From: Echinometra lucunter
Taxonomy: Eukaryota; Echinodermata; Echinoidea; Camarodonta; Echinometridae
Assembly (NCBI GenBank): GCA_029962745.1
Contig: CM057151.1
Location: 38,539,136-38,603,135, forward strand
DNA: 64,000 nt
Reading direction: 5' to 3'
In this document: positions 30,720-43,200 of the stretch, one piece after another
How the letters are laid out: each line of letters begins with the position of its first letter
How positions within the stretch are numbered: the stretch's first letter is position 1
Position numbers and translations under genes: made by a program
Notes under the pieces: generated by a model
What the model saw: only the letters and a program-made list of their open reading frames with translations
Told to the model about the DNA's origin: nothing
Databases searched by the model: none

Positions 30720-32500
30720 ATTATTATAGCGGAAAAAGGTGAAGAAAAGGGAAAATTAAATAGATTATTTACAGTTTCAAAATGATAACTACTAGTATAT
30801 AGAAGTAAAATCTACAGGAGAGGGCGGGTAGGAAAAACTGAATATACATGCATAAGGGGTACCTGATCTAGAAAACATGACTCCAGAAAATTACAACAAG
30901 AGGGATATAAGATGATAAGAATAAATAAAAGAAAGCGAAGAAGGAAAACAATGATAGAGAAATTGAAACATACAGTAAAAGTGAAAGAAATAAAAGGGAA
31001 AATAGAATAAAAGACTGGGCAGGGAAGATTAAAGGGAAGTCTCAAGTGATACAAAGAAGAGAAGGAGAGAATAAAAAGATCGAAAGCGAAGATGAAGAGA
31101 AGAAATGGAAAGTTAAGGAAAAGAAGGAAAAAAACGAAAGCGAAAAAAGAAGAGATTGAGGAGAGTGAGAATTGAAGAGAAAGTGTTGAACTGCAAAATG
31201 AAAGAAAGAGAAAATGGGAATAAGAAGATGAATAGACGAGTATGCAGCTAAAGAATTATAAGAAGAAAGAAAATAAAGAGATAAACGATAAGGAAAGGAG
31301 AAAGAGAAAACAGGAAGATAAAGATAAAGATAAGTGAAACTGAGAATAGAGAAGAGAATAAGAAAAAAGCGAATAGAAGAGGAAGGGAAGGGAAGAATAA
31401 GATTTGGAAGAGAAGAAGATAATGATAAGAATGAGAGGAGAAGAGTAAGAGTTGAAAAAGTGAAAGAAAAGAGGAAAATAAGAAAAATCGGAGAAATTGG
31501 AAAAGAAAAATATTCTTAGAGCAGAAAAGAAAAATGAAGACGTGGAAAGAAGAAGAGAGGAGAAGAGGGAAAATAAAGAAAAAAGGGGAAAGAAATGTAT
31601 AATGAATGAAATTACACAGAGAGGGTGAAATGAGGAGAAGAGAATTAGGAAAATGGTGAAAAGAAGAGAAAAAGAAAAAAAAAGATTGAGAGAAATGAAT
31701 AAAAAGAAGAGACAAGAGGAAAAAAAAACAAAAAAAAAAGAAGTGAAATCTGAAAAGGAAGAGAAGAGAGTATGGGAATTATAGATCGATAACTTTTCCT
31801 TTCTGTAGATGCTATTCTCCTTTTTTGTCCTCATATTGTATCCATCTTTATATCAAGGGCATATAATTTTAGAGATTAGAAAGAAACCAACTCCCCTCTC
31901 CTGTGCTATAGATTCCAGTATAATTTTGTTGTCAAAACAGAATAGAATTATGAAAAAAAAATAGTTTTTCATATCTGCATAAGAATAAATATCATTTGTT
32001 AGAATTTACAGTTTTAGCAGTCAACTTCAAGTTCTGTCGCTTGGATGAAATCGTGATTAAGTGTTTTGTGTTTCTTACCAGTGCCAAATAATCTATGGAA
32101 AACTATGAAAAGGCTGACTAACGTATTTGCAGAACTGTGACAACTTTATTTCTCAAGGCTGGTAAGTATCAGGAGCCAAGGAAGTGATAGGTAATTATGT
32201 TTGAAAGTAATGTTAGCAACGTCGCCCGACATGACCGCTTGATACACATCTAGGTGTGTTTACGTTCATATCATTAGTCATACTCGTACCGTGCTTTCAG
32301 GATTCATAACGCTGGTATTTCTCAAAATCTCAGTCAGGCAACGGATCTAAAGCTGAAAAATGCTTAGATGTCGATGATAGTGAGATAATGAGAGGCAAAA
32401 TCGATCGAAGATAGGCAAAAATTGTCTGAAATAGGCAGAGAAATCGTATAGCGAATGAACACTGTACGAGAACAATATGAATATTGTGAGGAAAGTAAAC
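30720..32500. other. Purine-rich stretch and AT-rich flank
   Basis: From about 30890 to 31780 the plus strand is strongly purine-biased (mostly A and G, irregular, not a pure microsatellite). The long minus-strand open frames here encode only F/L/S/I and are composition artefacts. If the 30039 gene has an upstream exon, this is its intron. Confidence 0.5.
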
Positions 32501-32538
32501 AAAAAAGTTGCTAAGATAAAAATACGTACGCGCTTGGA

Positions 32539-32620
32539 TGCGCATGCGTCTTACGCATACTTTTGACAACGCGCATGCGCTAGAGTGTATGACGAAACAA
32601 TCAATGGTACCACACGTGAC
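32539..32620. promoter_or_regulatory. Possible promoter: two NRF1-like sites and an E-box
   Basis: TGCGCATGCGT at 32539-32549 and CGCGCATGCGCT at 32570-32581 match the NRF1 consensus (YGCGCAYGCGCR), and CACGTG lies at 32613-32618. They form a small GC-rich island in AT-rich DNA about 1.8 kb upstream of the unknown minus-strand ORF. NRF1 sites commonly mark promoters of broadly expressed genes. The link to the ORF is inference. Confidence 0.4.
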
Positions 32621-32639
32621 CTTCAGCATAATTTTACCG

Positions 32640-33174
32640 TGTTTTTTTTCTTATTTTTCTCGCTTCTACTCTTATGTTTTTTTAAATGCCACATTTGGTA
32701 CACAGCATCTCACATCATCTTATTCTATCACTTTTTCTAAGAAGCAAAGTCGTTGGTTCGATATGTGGCCACTGAAATGTCTGAATAATCTTTTTTTTTT
32801 TTTTTTAATTTCTGAACAATTTTTTTTCTTTTCTAAATATTTTTCTTGCACAAAAAAGAAAAATTATATGTCTCCCCCGTTTCAAATTTAAAAACAATTC
32901 AAAATACAACCTAATGCTTTAGAATTAGAAGTAAAGAAAGGCCCGTTTTCACATTGTTTATCTAAATTTAATGCAAATTATGTAATAATTTGCTCTTGGA
33001 AGATCTTTTCAGGCATGTGGGAAACTAGTCCAACCTAGCAACAACTTATGTAGGAGACATGTATGAAGATTAAGAAAAGAAAATATAAAATACCTGAAAA
33101 CTTTTTTTTCATTACATCAGTTCAGAAGCATGCATAACATTTAGAGTATAAAACATGATAATAATGTTCCATTC
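32640..33174. other. AT-rich, nothing recognised
   Basis: Poly-T runs and AT-rich sequence without repeats or frames of note. Confidence 0.4.
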
Positions 33175-33447
33175 TTGTATCTTTATAGCGCGTATTACAT
33201 TTCTATGTACTTCCAAAGGAGTTTGGATATTATTATCCCAGCTTTAGTTCCAGCAACTGTAATGCTGTATTCATTCATTGAATAAATACCCAAGCATACC
33301 AAGTACCCATTTTCTCCACCTGGTTCAAGCATGGCAAATGTAGATTAATGTCTTTGCCAAAGGACATGAGAGCCATGGCAGGGATTTGAGCCTTGCTGTT
33401 GTCAGTCTCGGGACTTACCTACTAAACCACAACACCTCTACAGCTCT
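33175..33447 (-). mobile_element. tRNA-derived SINE
   Basis: On the minus strand the 5' part reads GTGGTTTAGTAGGTAAGTCC, and the B-box-like GGCTCAAATCCCTGCC follows at the expected distance, with a body ending near ATAGCGCG and an AT-rich tail. Related pieces are at 37994-38107 (minus) and 60622-60772. Head and body order is that of a tRNA-derived SINE. Confidence 0.6.
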
Positions 33448-33976
33448 ACATAAACGGATTACATGTATCATCGGAAAGAAAATTAAAAGATACAAGTATA
33501 AAATGAAGTCAAAGGTACAAATAGTTGCTTTTAAGTGATGAAATATTTATTATATACAAATATAACAACTAATTCCATGCAGATTTATCGACTTTTATGA
33601 TGATAGTACACAGTATGTTCATTCGTTAAAGTGATATACAGCTTAGTTGTGGCAACAACAAAAAAAAAAAAAGGAGGTTTTCTCACACACATTATGTTCC
33701 TTAAGGATTACATTTTCATCACAAGCGTAAATTCTGGGAAAGGGGAAAATGATATGTCAGTTGTCTCATTCTGTTTATCTCAGTTTTGATGAACATCACA
33801 GAAGAAAGGTCCCCTGAAAAGGACTGCTCTTCACATGCCCTTATATTTGAAACACAACAGGAAACAACCTGTATCATCGGAAAGAAAACTTAGAAGAAAA
33901 AAAAACCAACCCAAATGTTTGGCTAAACACTTGTGTGTCGTTATATGAAATATGCAAATGGACAATTCCATGATAT

Positions 33977-34708
33977 AGTGGACATTGCCCTAAAATTCAT
34001 TTTTGCTCTTTCTCAAATTCAGGTCAATTTTAGGGGTTAAAATTCATACAGAAATTGTAAATTCAAAGGGGTTTCATACTCACCGCCTATAAAATTGTTC
34101 TAAATGTCTCCTTATAGCTGAGTCCGAACCATACAAAAATTTACATATATGGGACTATGCACAGTTTTTTAGACTTGGACAGAAAACTATCAGTTCTTTT
34201 GTAAATTTTTCAGTTGGACAATTTGAAGGCCATTGTGTCTCACCAAATTAAAAGAAAATATTATGAAATAAATATCAGAAAATATATAAAAATCTTAAAT
34301 ATGTAGTGCTGGACAAATTGTGACTAACCGTAACTAACTAACCAAGATTTTGGGGTCTACTTTAGGAAAACTTTTAATTTTTGTGGATAAACATTTGTCA
34401 TCTTATCAGAAGTAAAGCTGATATGGCTCTAAGTTTGAGGTACAACACGGTAAGGAAGGATTTTTTTTCAAAAGCACTGCTCATTTTTTGTGTCCTTTTT
34501 TTGTCACATAACCAACTATGGTCAAAAGTTCTCATTACAGCTCCGGCATTGTCCAGCTGCTTTTCATTTTTGTTTGTATTGTAGACCTTGGGTGGGAGAA
34601 TATGTTGTTTCAAGATTAGGGCTTGAAATGAAATTGATTTTCATTTTGCTGTGTCAAGAGGTATGAACATTTGCTTAAATGTAACGTTACTAATCACGGA
34701 ATTGCCCA
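33977..34708. repeat. 0.73-kb dispersed repeat, copy 2
   Basis: The second copy of 15901-16627, same orientation, with small indels (for example an extra ACCAACTATGGTCAAAAG near 34510). It abuts the 34717 duplicated segment. Confidence 0.8.
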
Positions 34709-34716
34709 AATGCCAA

Positions 34717-35165
34717 AATTATTTTTGCAAATGCCTGCCTTACTGTCTTAAGCCCATTTTCAGAGTAAAAATAAAAGGCAACACAGAAACTTAATAGGCA
34801 CGTAACATTGTGCTAGTTATATATGTACTATTCTACGGAGATTTACGCATATGAAATATGTGTCAGCCCTAATAATATTGAAATAAAACATGTAAAATCA
34901 ACGAAGAGTGATGCAGTTCTTCCAAGACTGATCATAGGGGGCCTACAGCTTCAGAATCAGAAAAATATATCACATTTATTATAAATTTGTATCAACTTGC
35001 ATTACTCTTTTGATATGAATTAACAATAATAAAGATGATCTACTAATCACCGATCACTGATACATGAGATGACCATAGGTTACTTTTTTTTACCCTGCAT
35101 TCACTTTTAGGAGGGGGGGGGGGGAGTATGACAGCAAGTTTACATCATGAAACAATAATACTGAC
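34717..35165. repeat. Local segmental duplication, copy 1
   Basis: It matches 35937-36405 in the same orientation: TTTTGCAAATnCCTGCCTTA, GCAACACAG, GAAATATGTGTC, AAGACTGATCATA, GGAGGGGGGGG and CATGAAACAATAA in the same order. The spacing of about 1.22 kb encloses the MITE at 35240-35638. It lies downstream of the KLHDC10 stop, possibly in or beyond its 3'UTR. Confidence 0.85.
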
Positions 35166-35239
35166 AATAATTTTCTAATCCACACACGTCCCCTATACCC
35201 ATTTCTGTGTGAAATTCACACACTTTTCAGGAAGATTTC

Positions 35240-35638
35240 TACTGCTTTCACACCAAGGTATGGTCGCTGGGTACGGTCGCAGAGACTGTACCCAGCGACC
35301 GATCAGACGTGCTTTCACACCGCCGTCAAAATTTGGTCAGGCCCTGAGCGATTGGTCGCAGCATAGCTGACCTAGCCGGAAGCGGAAGTAGAGATAGCGC
35401 ATGGGCATGTATGGGGGTCATTGCATTTCGATCGGTCGCAGAGAACGATGTGCTTTCACATCAAGTTTGCGATTGGTCGCTGAAGTACCTATTAGGTCGG
35501 ACTCAGCAACCGATCGTTTTGGCCGGAAACGATCGATCGCTGAGTACGATGAAATGCTTTCACACCATGGTTTCATCGGTCGCTTGGTACGGTCGCAGAG
35601 ACCGTACCCAGCGACCGTACCTTGGTGTGAAAGCGGTA
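35240..35638. mobile_element. MITE with about 80-bp TIRs, GGTCGCTGGGTACGG type
   Basis: GCTTTCACACCAAGGTA at 35244, followed by GGTCGCTGGGTACGGTCGCA, is inverted at 35576-35638. Sub-terminal copies of GCTTTCACACC face each other, and multiple GGTCGCTG / CAGCGACC pairs make the whole 400 bp a complex foldback. CpG-rich compared with the flanks. The plus- and minus-strand frames are shadows of each other. Confidence 0.85.
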
Positions 35639-35936
35639 TTAGTTGATTACTTCTCATTCTGATGATTTCAAAACATGAAGTATACACCTTTTGTTTTTCT
35701 ACCACTTAATCAATCTCTTCCAACTGATTTTTTTTTCTTACTGACAGTAATAATAATGCCATGATAATACCGGTTTCTTGTAACATGCTTTAACAGTATA
35801 AGCCGACAAAAGCGTTTACAGTAAACAGCAAAGGAATGGCAAAATAATAAATGCACATTTCTCTATACATTTATATAAAAACATAACAATCCAAATGTAA
35901 AGTTAAAAGATGATCTGGCATAGATGACAGGCCATC

Positions 35937-36405
35937 TAATTATCTTTTGCAAATTCCTGCCTTACTGTCTTAAGTACATGTGGCCATTTTCAGGGTAAAG
36001 AATAAAAAGGCAACACAGGAACTAAATGGGCGCGTAACATTGCACTGATTATATACTATTCCATGGAGATACATGCGTATGAAATATGTGTCGGCTTAAC
36101 CTAACAATAATAAAATAAAGAAATTTAAAATCAATGAAGAGTGATGCAGTGCTCCAAGACTGATCATAAGCCCTACAGCTTCAAAATGAGAAAATAGATA
36201 TCACTTTTATAATAAATTTTGTATTAACTTGCATTACTCTTATGATATGAATTAGTAATAACAAAGATGATCTACTAATTACCAATAATCTACTGATACA
36301 AGCGATGACTATAGGTTACTTTTTTCCCTGCATTTAATTTTAGGAGGGGGGGGGGGGGGGGAGAAAGGCAGCATTTTTACACCATGAAACAATAACAACA
36401 AAAAT
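35937..36405. repeat. Local segmental duplication, copy 2
   Basis: See 34717-35165. This copy carries a longer G run (36344-36361). Confidence 0.85.
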
Positions 36406-36409
36406 AATA

Positions 36410-37022
36410 TTCTTTGAAGGTTTCCATGGTGGTAGAAGGTATGGTAGTAGAAGGCTTCAGGGTACATCATGTATTCTTTCTTGAAGATGAGTGTGGTCCT
36501 GAAAAGGACCTACCCACCCTCTCAAAGTTTCGGTAAGCATGTTCTTACTGTCCTCAGGAAAACAACCATAATTTACTACTCCAAAAAACGGATAAGGATT
36601 ATCATTATTATTATTTGTTGCTTAAATTTAATATAATGAACAAAGAAAGCATTTATAAAAGAAACATAAACTATGATCATCTAATGTATTCGTATTCTAT
36701 ACGAGGACGGTAGCTGTATGCAAATTTGTTACCAATATAATGTAATTCTAATGTGATGACTTTCGTTATCCTTCATAAACTAAAAATTGAGAATGATTCT
36801 TCATGTCTGGATTATGATTTATAAATCTGAAATTGAATCTGATTGGAATTTACCTCTTTATCAGTCTGGGAGGAGAGGTTTATCCCTATATGCATGATAT
36901 ATATCAGTATTCAGTATATTCACTATGCATACATTTATGTATTTCGTAGGCAGTACATTCATAATAGGCAAACCTCTTTAGCTGTACAAATGCTATCTAT
37001 ATGATAATCATTAACATTATCA
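36410..37022 (-). other. Likely KLHDC10 3'UTR and downstream sequence
   Basis: AT-rich sequence following the KLHDC10 stop codon in its transcription direction. Several TTTATT/TTTATA words (minus-strand poly(A)-signal-like) occur, for example near 36653, but none is decisive. No other gene is seen. Confidence 0.4.
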
Positions 37023-37232
37023 TCATCCAATGTCCGGTAGTAGGGAGGGAGGCACGCCCATGGCTTGGAGGGTGTGTTTCTCAATACCGGTAGGGTTACG
37101 GAGGAGAGAGAGGACCCGGTTCCATGCTATGAGGAGAAGGGATGGTATCCGCACCCAAACTCTGACGAGAGTATCGCTACGGTCCGTTCCTTGGGCATCA
37201 AGGACACCTCCATGTATGAACAGACAGCCAGT
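37023..37232 (-). CDS. KLHDC10: KLHDC10 exon 7 (last Kelch strand and BC-box)
   Basis: The acceptor CATCCAG|ACTGGC is at 37233, and 69 codons run to a TAG/TGA-type stop at 37023. It holds CLFIHGGVLDAQGTDRSDTL and the amphipathic VRIPSLLLIAWNRVLSLLRN helix, which aligns with the human PSLLELAWEKLL BC-box region, then a tail ending SLLPDIG. The plus-strand frames over this exon are shadows. Confidence 0.92.
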   Translation of the reverse strand, partial: TGCLFIHGGVLDAQGTDRSDTLVRVWVRIPSLLLIAWNRVLSLLRNPTGIEKHTLQAMGVPPSLLPDIG

Positions 37233-40200
37233 CTGGATGAGGGAGAGAGAGAAAGGAAAGATTTTGTGAAGAAACAATATTTTGTCCCTGTATAGACCTA
37301 TTCAGTTTTAAAACGTAACTTGTCAACCACAACTGAGGGGGGGGGGGGGGGGGCTGGGGGCTTCTAATATAAGAACAAAAGATGATTCAACAGGTTATGC
37401 AATGAGTCAAGTGCATTGCTACATCAGTGCATAGATCCACTTTTGAAAAGGCTTGTTCACATATGAGGCGACGAATCACCGCAACATTTTAGTGTTCAGA
37501 TATGGCGCGACGAACCACTGCACTTATGTTAATGAACACACATTAAACCGTCAACTCTCAAGCCTAAGAGAATTTTGTCTAAAGTTGCGCAGACAAAATC
37601 ATGACAACATATTTTGCCCTAACCTTTTAAGAATTTGATTGATTCACAGCTTTTTGCAGCCAGGCAACAACAAAAAAAAAGAAAAAAAAAAAGAGCCTCA
37701 TACCCCACTGACTTAAAAATGTTGTGGGGTTTGGTTGCGGGGATTTGTCTCCTCATATCTGAACAAGCCTTTGGGCATACTCGAAGCCCCCCAGTTATGG
37801 TTGAAATTGACATTAACATTAAAAAAAACAGCACCCAAACAAGTCTATACCGCTTATTGCATAATGATGCAGTATTCCTGTGAGTTTCAGAGAGCAGTGA
37901 AAACTATCACCTAACTTCAGGTCCTACAACCACTTCCTGTACTCGGTGCATTTCTAGGAATAATTCTGATATGTACTGATACCAATTCATCTCTCCAAGA
38001 TCAGGGATGGCAAATATATGTTAATGTCTTGCCAAAGGAAATTAGTATTGTGGCAGGGACTTGAACTCCACTGTCAGATTACTTATCCACTAGACCACAA
38101 CATCTTTGGAGACAGGGATGGAACCAAACTCTGACATGTGCAGTTAAAATGGTCTTGGTCCAAAACGAGAAATATCACTGAAGGTGATTAATACCCCTGC
38201 CCCAATGTGTGTGCCGAATTTTATGAGCACTGCTCGAAAAAATGAGGAAATAGTGTGATCCGCAATACTTTCCCCCTTGATTTATTACAATGATATGCCG
38301 TTACCATGGCAACGCAGTTTTCGACACATTCAGAAAATATGTCTTGCACACCTTCATCTCAGGATTAATGTGTGTGCTAAATTTCATGAGCATTGCTTGA
38401 AAAATGAGGAAGTAGTACAATCCGCAAGATTTGCAATGGACTGATCGCCCAAACGCCCGACCATACACTGATTCCTATATACATGTACCCCCTTCAAACT
38501 TCGTTTGGAGGGAATATAATAAAGGGGGGGGGGATCCAGGAGGGTTTGAATCCTTTTTATAGAAATTATCCAGATTGGGATACCAGGGGAGCGTTTCATG
38601 AAGAGTTTTGTCGGTGAAAATCACTGACAAATGTTATAAGATACTGAAAATACTCGCATCTGATTGGCTGAAAGCAAATTAGTTGGTGAAAACCACCGAC
38701 TAATTGTTTCATGAAACGTCCCCCTGGTCCTTATTGAGCATTTGCCAAAACAGGACCTGCTTTTCAGTTCAAAATTTTTCAATATCAATTTCAACAAGAA
38801 AAGCGTAACTAACTATGCTGGAAGTACCCCTGGATCATGCTTTATCAAAATAACACAAACCCAAGTTTGTGTTAACGTTATATAAATGTGATGTCCATGT
38901 AACAGAGGTAAAAAAAATCAAATGTGCTGCATAGTAAATCCATTACAGATTATCCAATGAAAGAGGTATGCTTACAGTAGAAGACAATTATGTGTTCATT
39001 GCATGTAAAAAGTTGATCTTCAGTGTTTAGTGGATGAGCTCATACCTCTGTTACATGGACATTGCTGTATAAGTTGACCCAACCCCGTGGACTGACCAAA
39101 AAGTAGACCTGGAGTTTAATCGAGAATCCAGAGACCTATGAAATATACTCCACAACAACTAAATTACGATTTGATCTTGTGCAAATATATTTAAAACAGA
39201 GAAATCTGACAAACAGAACACATGCAATAATCCATCAGTGCTACTTACTGGCGTAATAGCCGAGGAGTGGAAGTACACTGGTCTAGGAAGTTTTGTTTCT
39301 AGCTTCGTCCACTGTAGAGTTGTCAAGTCTAGCATCCAGATATCATCGTAGATCTTCCCACCATCAAAACCACCGCTAATGTAACCAACTGTGGAGCAAA
39401 TGAAAAGGAAATCTTAAGGTGCTTTCACACATGATGCGACAGTGTGGTAACACACTGTGTCACCACACTTTTTTGTGTACAAGCCTATGGGGTATAGGGC
39501 GACAAAAAAATGTCGCTGAGGCAGGACACACTTTTTTTTGCTGCCTAGATAAATAAAAAATGCACACCAATCAAATTTCTAAAAAGTTAGCGCAAAAATT
39601 GTTGCCATGAGATTGCTTGCGCAAGCTTATTGAGAGTTGACGCGTTAATGCGCATTCATTAGCATATGTGGTGACACAAAGTCCCATCATGTGTGAAGAC
39701 GAAACAGTGTGGCGCCACAGTGTGTTACCACACTGTCGCATCATGTGTGAAAGCACCTTTATAGTCATGACAAATTTATCAAGACATTAGCCAGAATTCA
39801 CAAAAGAGAGGTTTAAACCATGGGGTGGTTAAAACGTCCATAAGCGTACTTAAATATATGTAAATTGGTGCATATTGGCCATGCACATGCTTAACAAAAC
39901 CCATATAATTGGAGATTGGACTGGATTCTGTGCATGCACACCTACGCTTAAAAAACCAAGGGGGGGGGGTTAAACCACCCCATGGTTTAAACCTCTCTTG
40001 TGAATTCCAGCCATTCTGTCTTGTTGAAAAAAGAAGTATTGGTATGGCTACTATCTCTGAACAAGGAAATGCTTGCCTTTCTTCTTGAAATTCAAACCAG
40101 ACTGCTGGTAAACTGAGATCTTGAAAGTCTTAGAACAATGGGGGAAAAAAACAGGGCTAGTATTCTTTTATGTTTTGTTTTATCTTTTATCTTATCTTCA

Positions 40201-43200
40201 CTCTTTCAATTGTCATAACAAATTTCAAAGGCGAACTTGTGATTAGTTTCGAACTGCACAAAATTTTGCCCACGGACCAGCACGCAAGTCAAAAGTGCAC
40301 GGTGTGAGTCAATGGCACACCCTATTTCTGATTGCTATTACAATTAAAATAAGATAAGACGATTTTCAGATTACGGCTCCAGGTCAATGTGATAAAAATT
40401 TGTCTGAAAAATATGTGTCTGTTACACATTTCCAAGCTGAATGGCAACAAAGAGTTAGTGAACACATGGTACTTTCTGGTACAGACATTGAAAGGTCATA
40501 TGCAGTTTTGGTAGGCCATCAAAAAAACTGTTCATCAGGTTTATTGCTTTTAGCTGCTCAGCAGCAAAGTATAAGCAACAGTAAGATGCTGTTAAGTTTT
40601 TGACTTCCTTAAGTTGGATATCAAGCACATGAGAGGCCAAAAATGCTTTTGATTGATGGGCCGCGATCAAAAGTCAACAATGCCAACGTGCATCACACAG
40701 TGCCTGCACACATGTGAAACCAATCACAATTTTATTACGCCATAAGCATAACAAAGCACTGTGAATGTTGTGCGGGGACCCGTCGGCGTGTCGGGGTCAT
40801 AGCATAGGGCAGAGTGTAACTGTTCTATTGCGTTCCTTTCAGACATTTACACTAAAATCCATCGGAAATCATTAAATGAAATATCACACAATCTCACACA
40901 TGCATCTTTTTATGCAAGGCGAACAATGTGGGACTACATTCAATCAGTTCCATGCCAATTTTCTTTTTGCTATTAAAACTTTTACAAGGTCTTAAGTCTT
41001 AATTTGAATGATTCTACAGTTGGGGGTTTCCTAATTTCTAATGGTAAGTCGTTCAAAATGTTGGGGGCTTCGCAGACAAATGCTTGGTCTCCTAATTTTA
41101 TTTTTCTTTTACATGGTGGGATTTGTAGAAGAAGAGTATCTTTAGAACAGCACAGGTTATGAGTATGCTTGTGAGATTGGATTAGTAATAGTTCTCCAAT
41201 ATAACTATGGGCTTGAAGTGAACAATAAGTGCCTTGTATTCAATCAGCAGGATCTTAAATATTTGCTGGCAAATTGTGCTTTATAAAATAAACAAGGCGT
41301 TTGCGATGTTGTGTCTCGCCCACTTGTGAAAATAACTAGAAATATCGCGATCTGTGATGGCACACAACAGAACTGTATCGAAAGCTCATGTCATAAGAGA
41401 GTCTTGCACGTAAACTTTAACCGTTCAACATTTGACCTGTAATGACCTTTGACCTGACCATGTGACCTCTGACTGGACCATAACATGCAGGTCCCCTTAG
41501 TGCATCTACAACCCAAGTTTGATAGATAAGTGTCACATGGTTGCAGAGTTTTGTGTCATAAGAGAGTCTTGCACGTAAACTTTAATGTTTGACCTGAAAT
41601 GACCTTTGACCTTACCATGTGACCTATGACTGGACCATAACATGCAGGTCCCCTTAGTGCATCGACAACCCAAGTTTGATAGATAAGTGTCACACGGTTG
41701 CAGAGTTTTGAGTCATAAGAGAGTCTTGCACGTAAACTTCAACGTTTGACCTGAAATGACCTTTGACCTTACCATGTGACCTCTGACTGGACCATAACAT
41801 GCAGGTCCCCTCAGTGCATCTACAACCCAAGTTTGGTTGAAAAGTGAGTCACGGTTGCAAAGTTATGTGTGATAAGAGAGTCTTGCACGTCAACTTTAAC
41901 ATTTGACCTGAAATGACCTTTGACCTTACCATGTGACCTCTGACTGGACAATAAGATGCAGGTCCCCTTAGTGCATCTACAACCCAAGTTTGATTGAACA
42001 GTGTCACACAGTTGCAGAGTTTTGTGTCATAAGAGAGTCTTGCACGTAAATTTTAACGTTTGACCTAAAATGACCTTTGACCTTACCATGTGACCTCTGA
42101 CTAGAGCATAACATGCAGGTCCGCTTAGGGCATCTACAACCCAAGTTTGGTTGAAAAGTGAGTCACGGTTGCAGAGTTTTGTGTCATAAGAGAGTCTTGC
42201 ACGTAAACTTTAACGTTTGACCTGAAATGACCTTTGACCTTACCATGTGACCTCTGACTGGACCATAACATGCAGGTCCCCTTAGTGCATCTACAACCCA
42301 AGTTTGGTTGAAAAGTGAGTCACGGTTGCCAAGTTATCTTTCATAACGTTTGTGACGGACGGACGGACGGACGGACGACGGACGGACGACGGACGGACGA
42401 CGGACGGACGACGGACGGACGACGGACGGACGACATTTGGATCCCTTAGTCTCGCCTTCACCTCCGGTGGGCGAGACAAAAATGTAAAGCGTAACCATCC
42501 CTCCCTCCCCCCCCCTTTTCTCAAGTGGTCTACCGTGTCATATGGTCACACGGCCCTTGCAAGAACCATATACATGTATTACTGGTACAGCAATAAAAGA
42601 AAGCTTTTGGGCTCACCTTTTCCTAGTTGTGCACATCCATGGCACCGCCTAGGTCCTGGAAAGCCATGCCTTTCATCAGGCCTTGTATCTAACAGTTCCC
42701 AATGCCTCGATTCTGTGTCAAAGGCATTCACCTTTAAAGAGATGAAGGAAAAGAAAATCACATCATGTCTACCCAACTTCCACCATGTACAAAATGAATG
42801 GAGAAAATTCCTAATGGGATGATGTGACAGTAATCCATTGCTCAGGGTTGGTATTCTGAGGTTCATTTCATCTAAGATAAAATCTGAGATTTTAAGTCAG
42901 TGAGATGAAATACTCTTAAAATCTTTTAAAGGCATTGGCTAACTTTGTGAGTAGCTGATTAAAAAAATTCTCAAACTAAGATGAAACATGTGTATGAGTA
43001 CTTGTATTTGTACTCAAAAACCCTGAAACCAACCCTAATTTGGAATGAAAAAGTGTAAGTTAGACGCAAACGGCGATTTTATTATCCTCCGTCTCACGAG
43101 ACAATCACTAAAAGGACCACTTTGCTTGAATTTGAAAATGCCGTTATGTGCCTCCCGCCAATACACACATTACGGTAAGGTGAGTCATACGCGCATGCCC

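Noticed and set aside
31248..31834. Two long minus-strand frames rich in F, L, S and I (looks like a membrane protein)
   Set aside because: The plus strand is purine-rich here, so the complement lacks most stop codons. The frames overlap each other in two registers and have no motif.
32080..32330. Minus-strand exon ending at the donor CTG|GTAAGA (32079) as the 5' partner of the 30-kb ORF
   Set aside because: The only stop-free frame reaching this donor has phase 1, while the ORF needs phase 0. It could still be a 5'UTR exon, which cannot be judged from sequence alone.
35401..35705. Three overlapping frames of 80-95 codons on both strands
   Set aside because: They lie inside the GGTCGCTG foldback MITE, where palindromic sequence keeps several frames open.
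41324..42477. CRISPR-like regular array
   Set aside because: Units are 157 bp with no repeat/spacer alternation, in a eukaryotic intron. It is a transposon-type tandem repeat.
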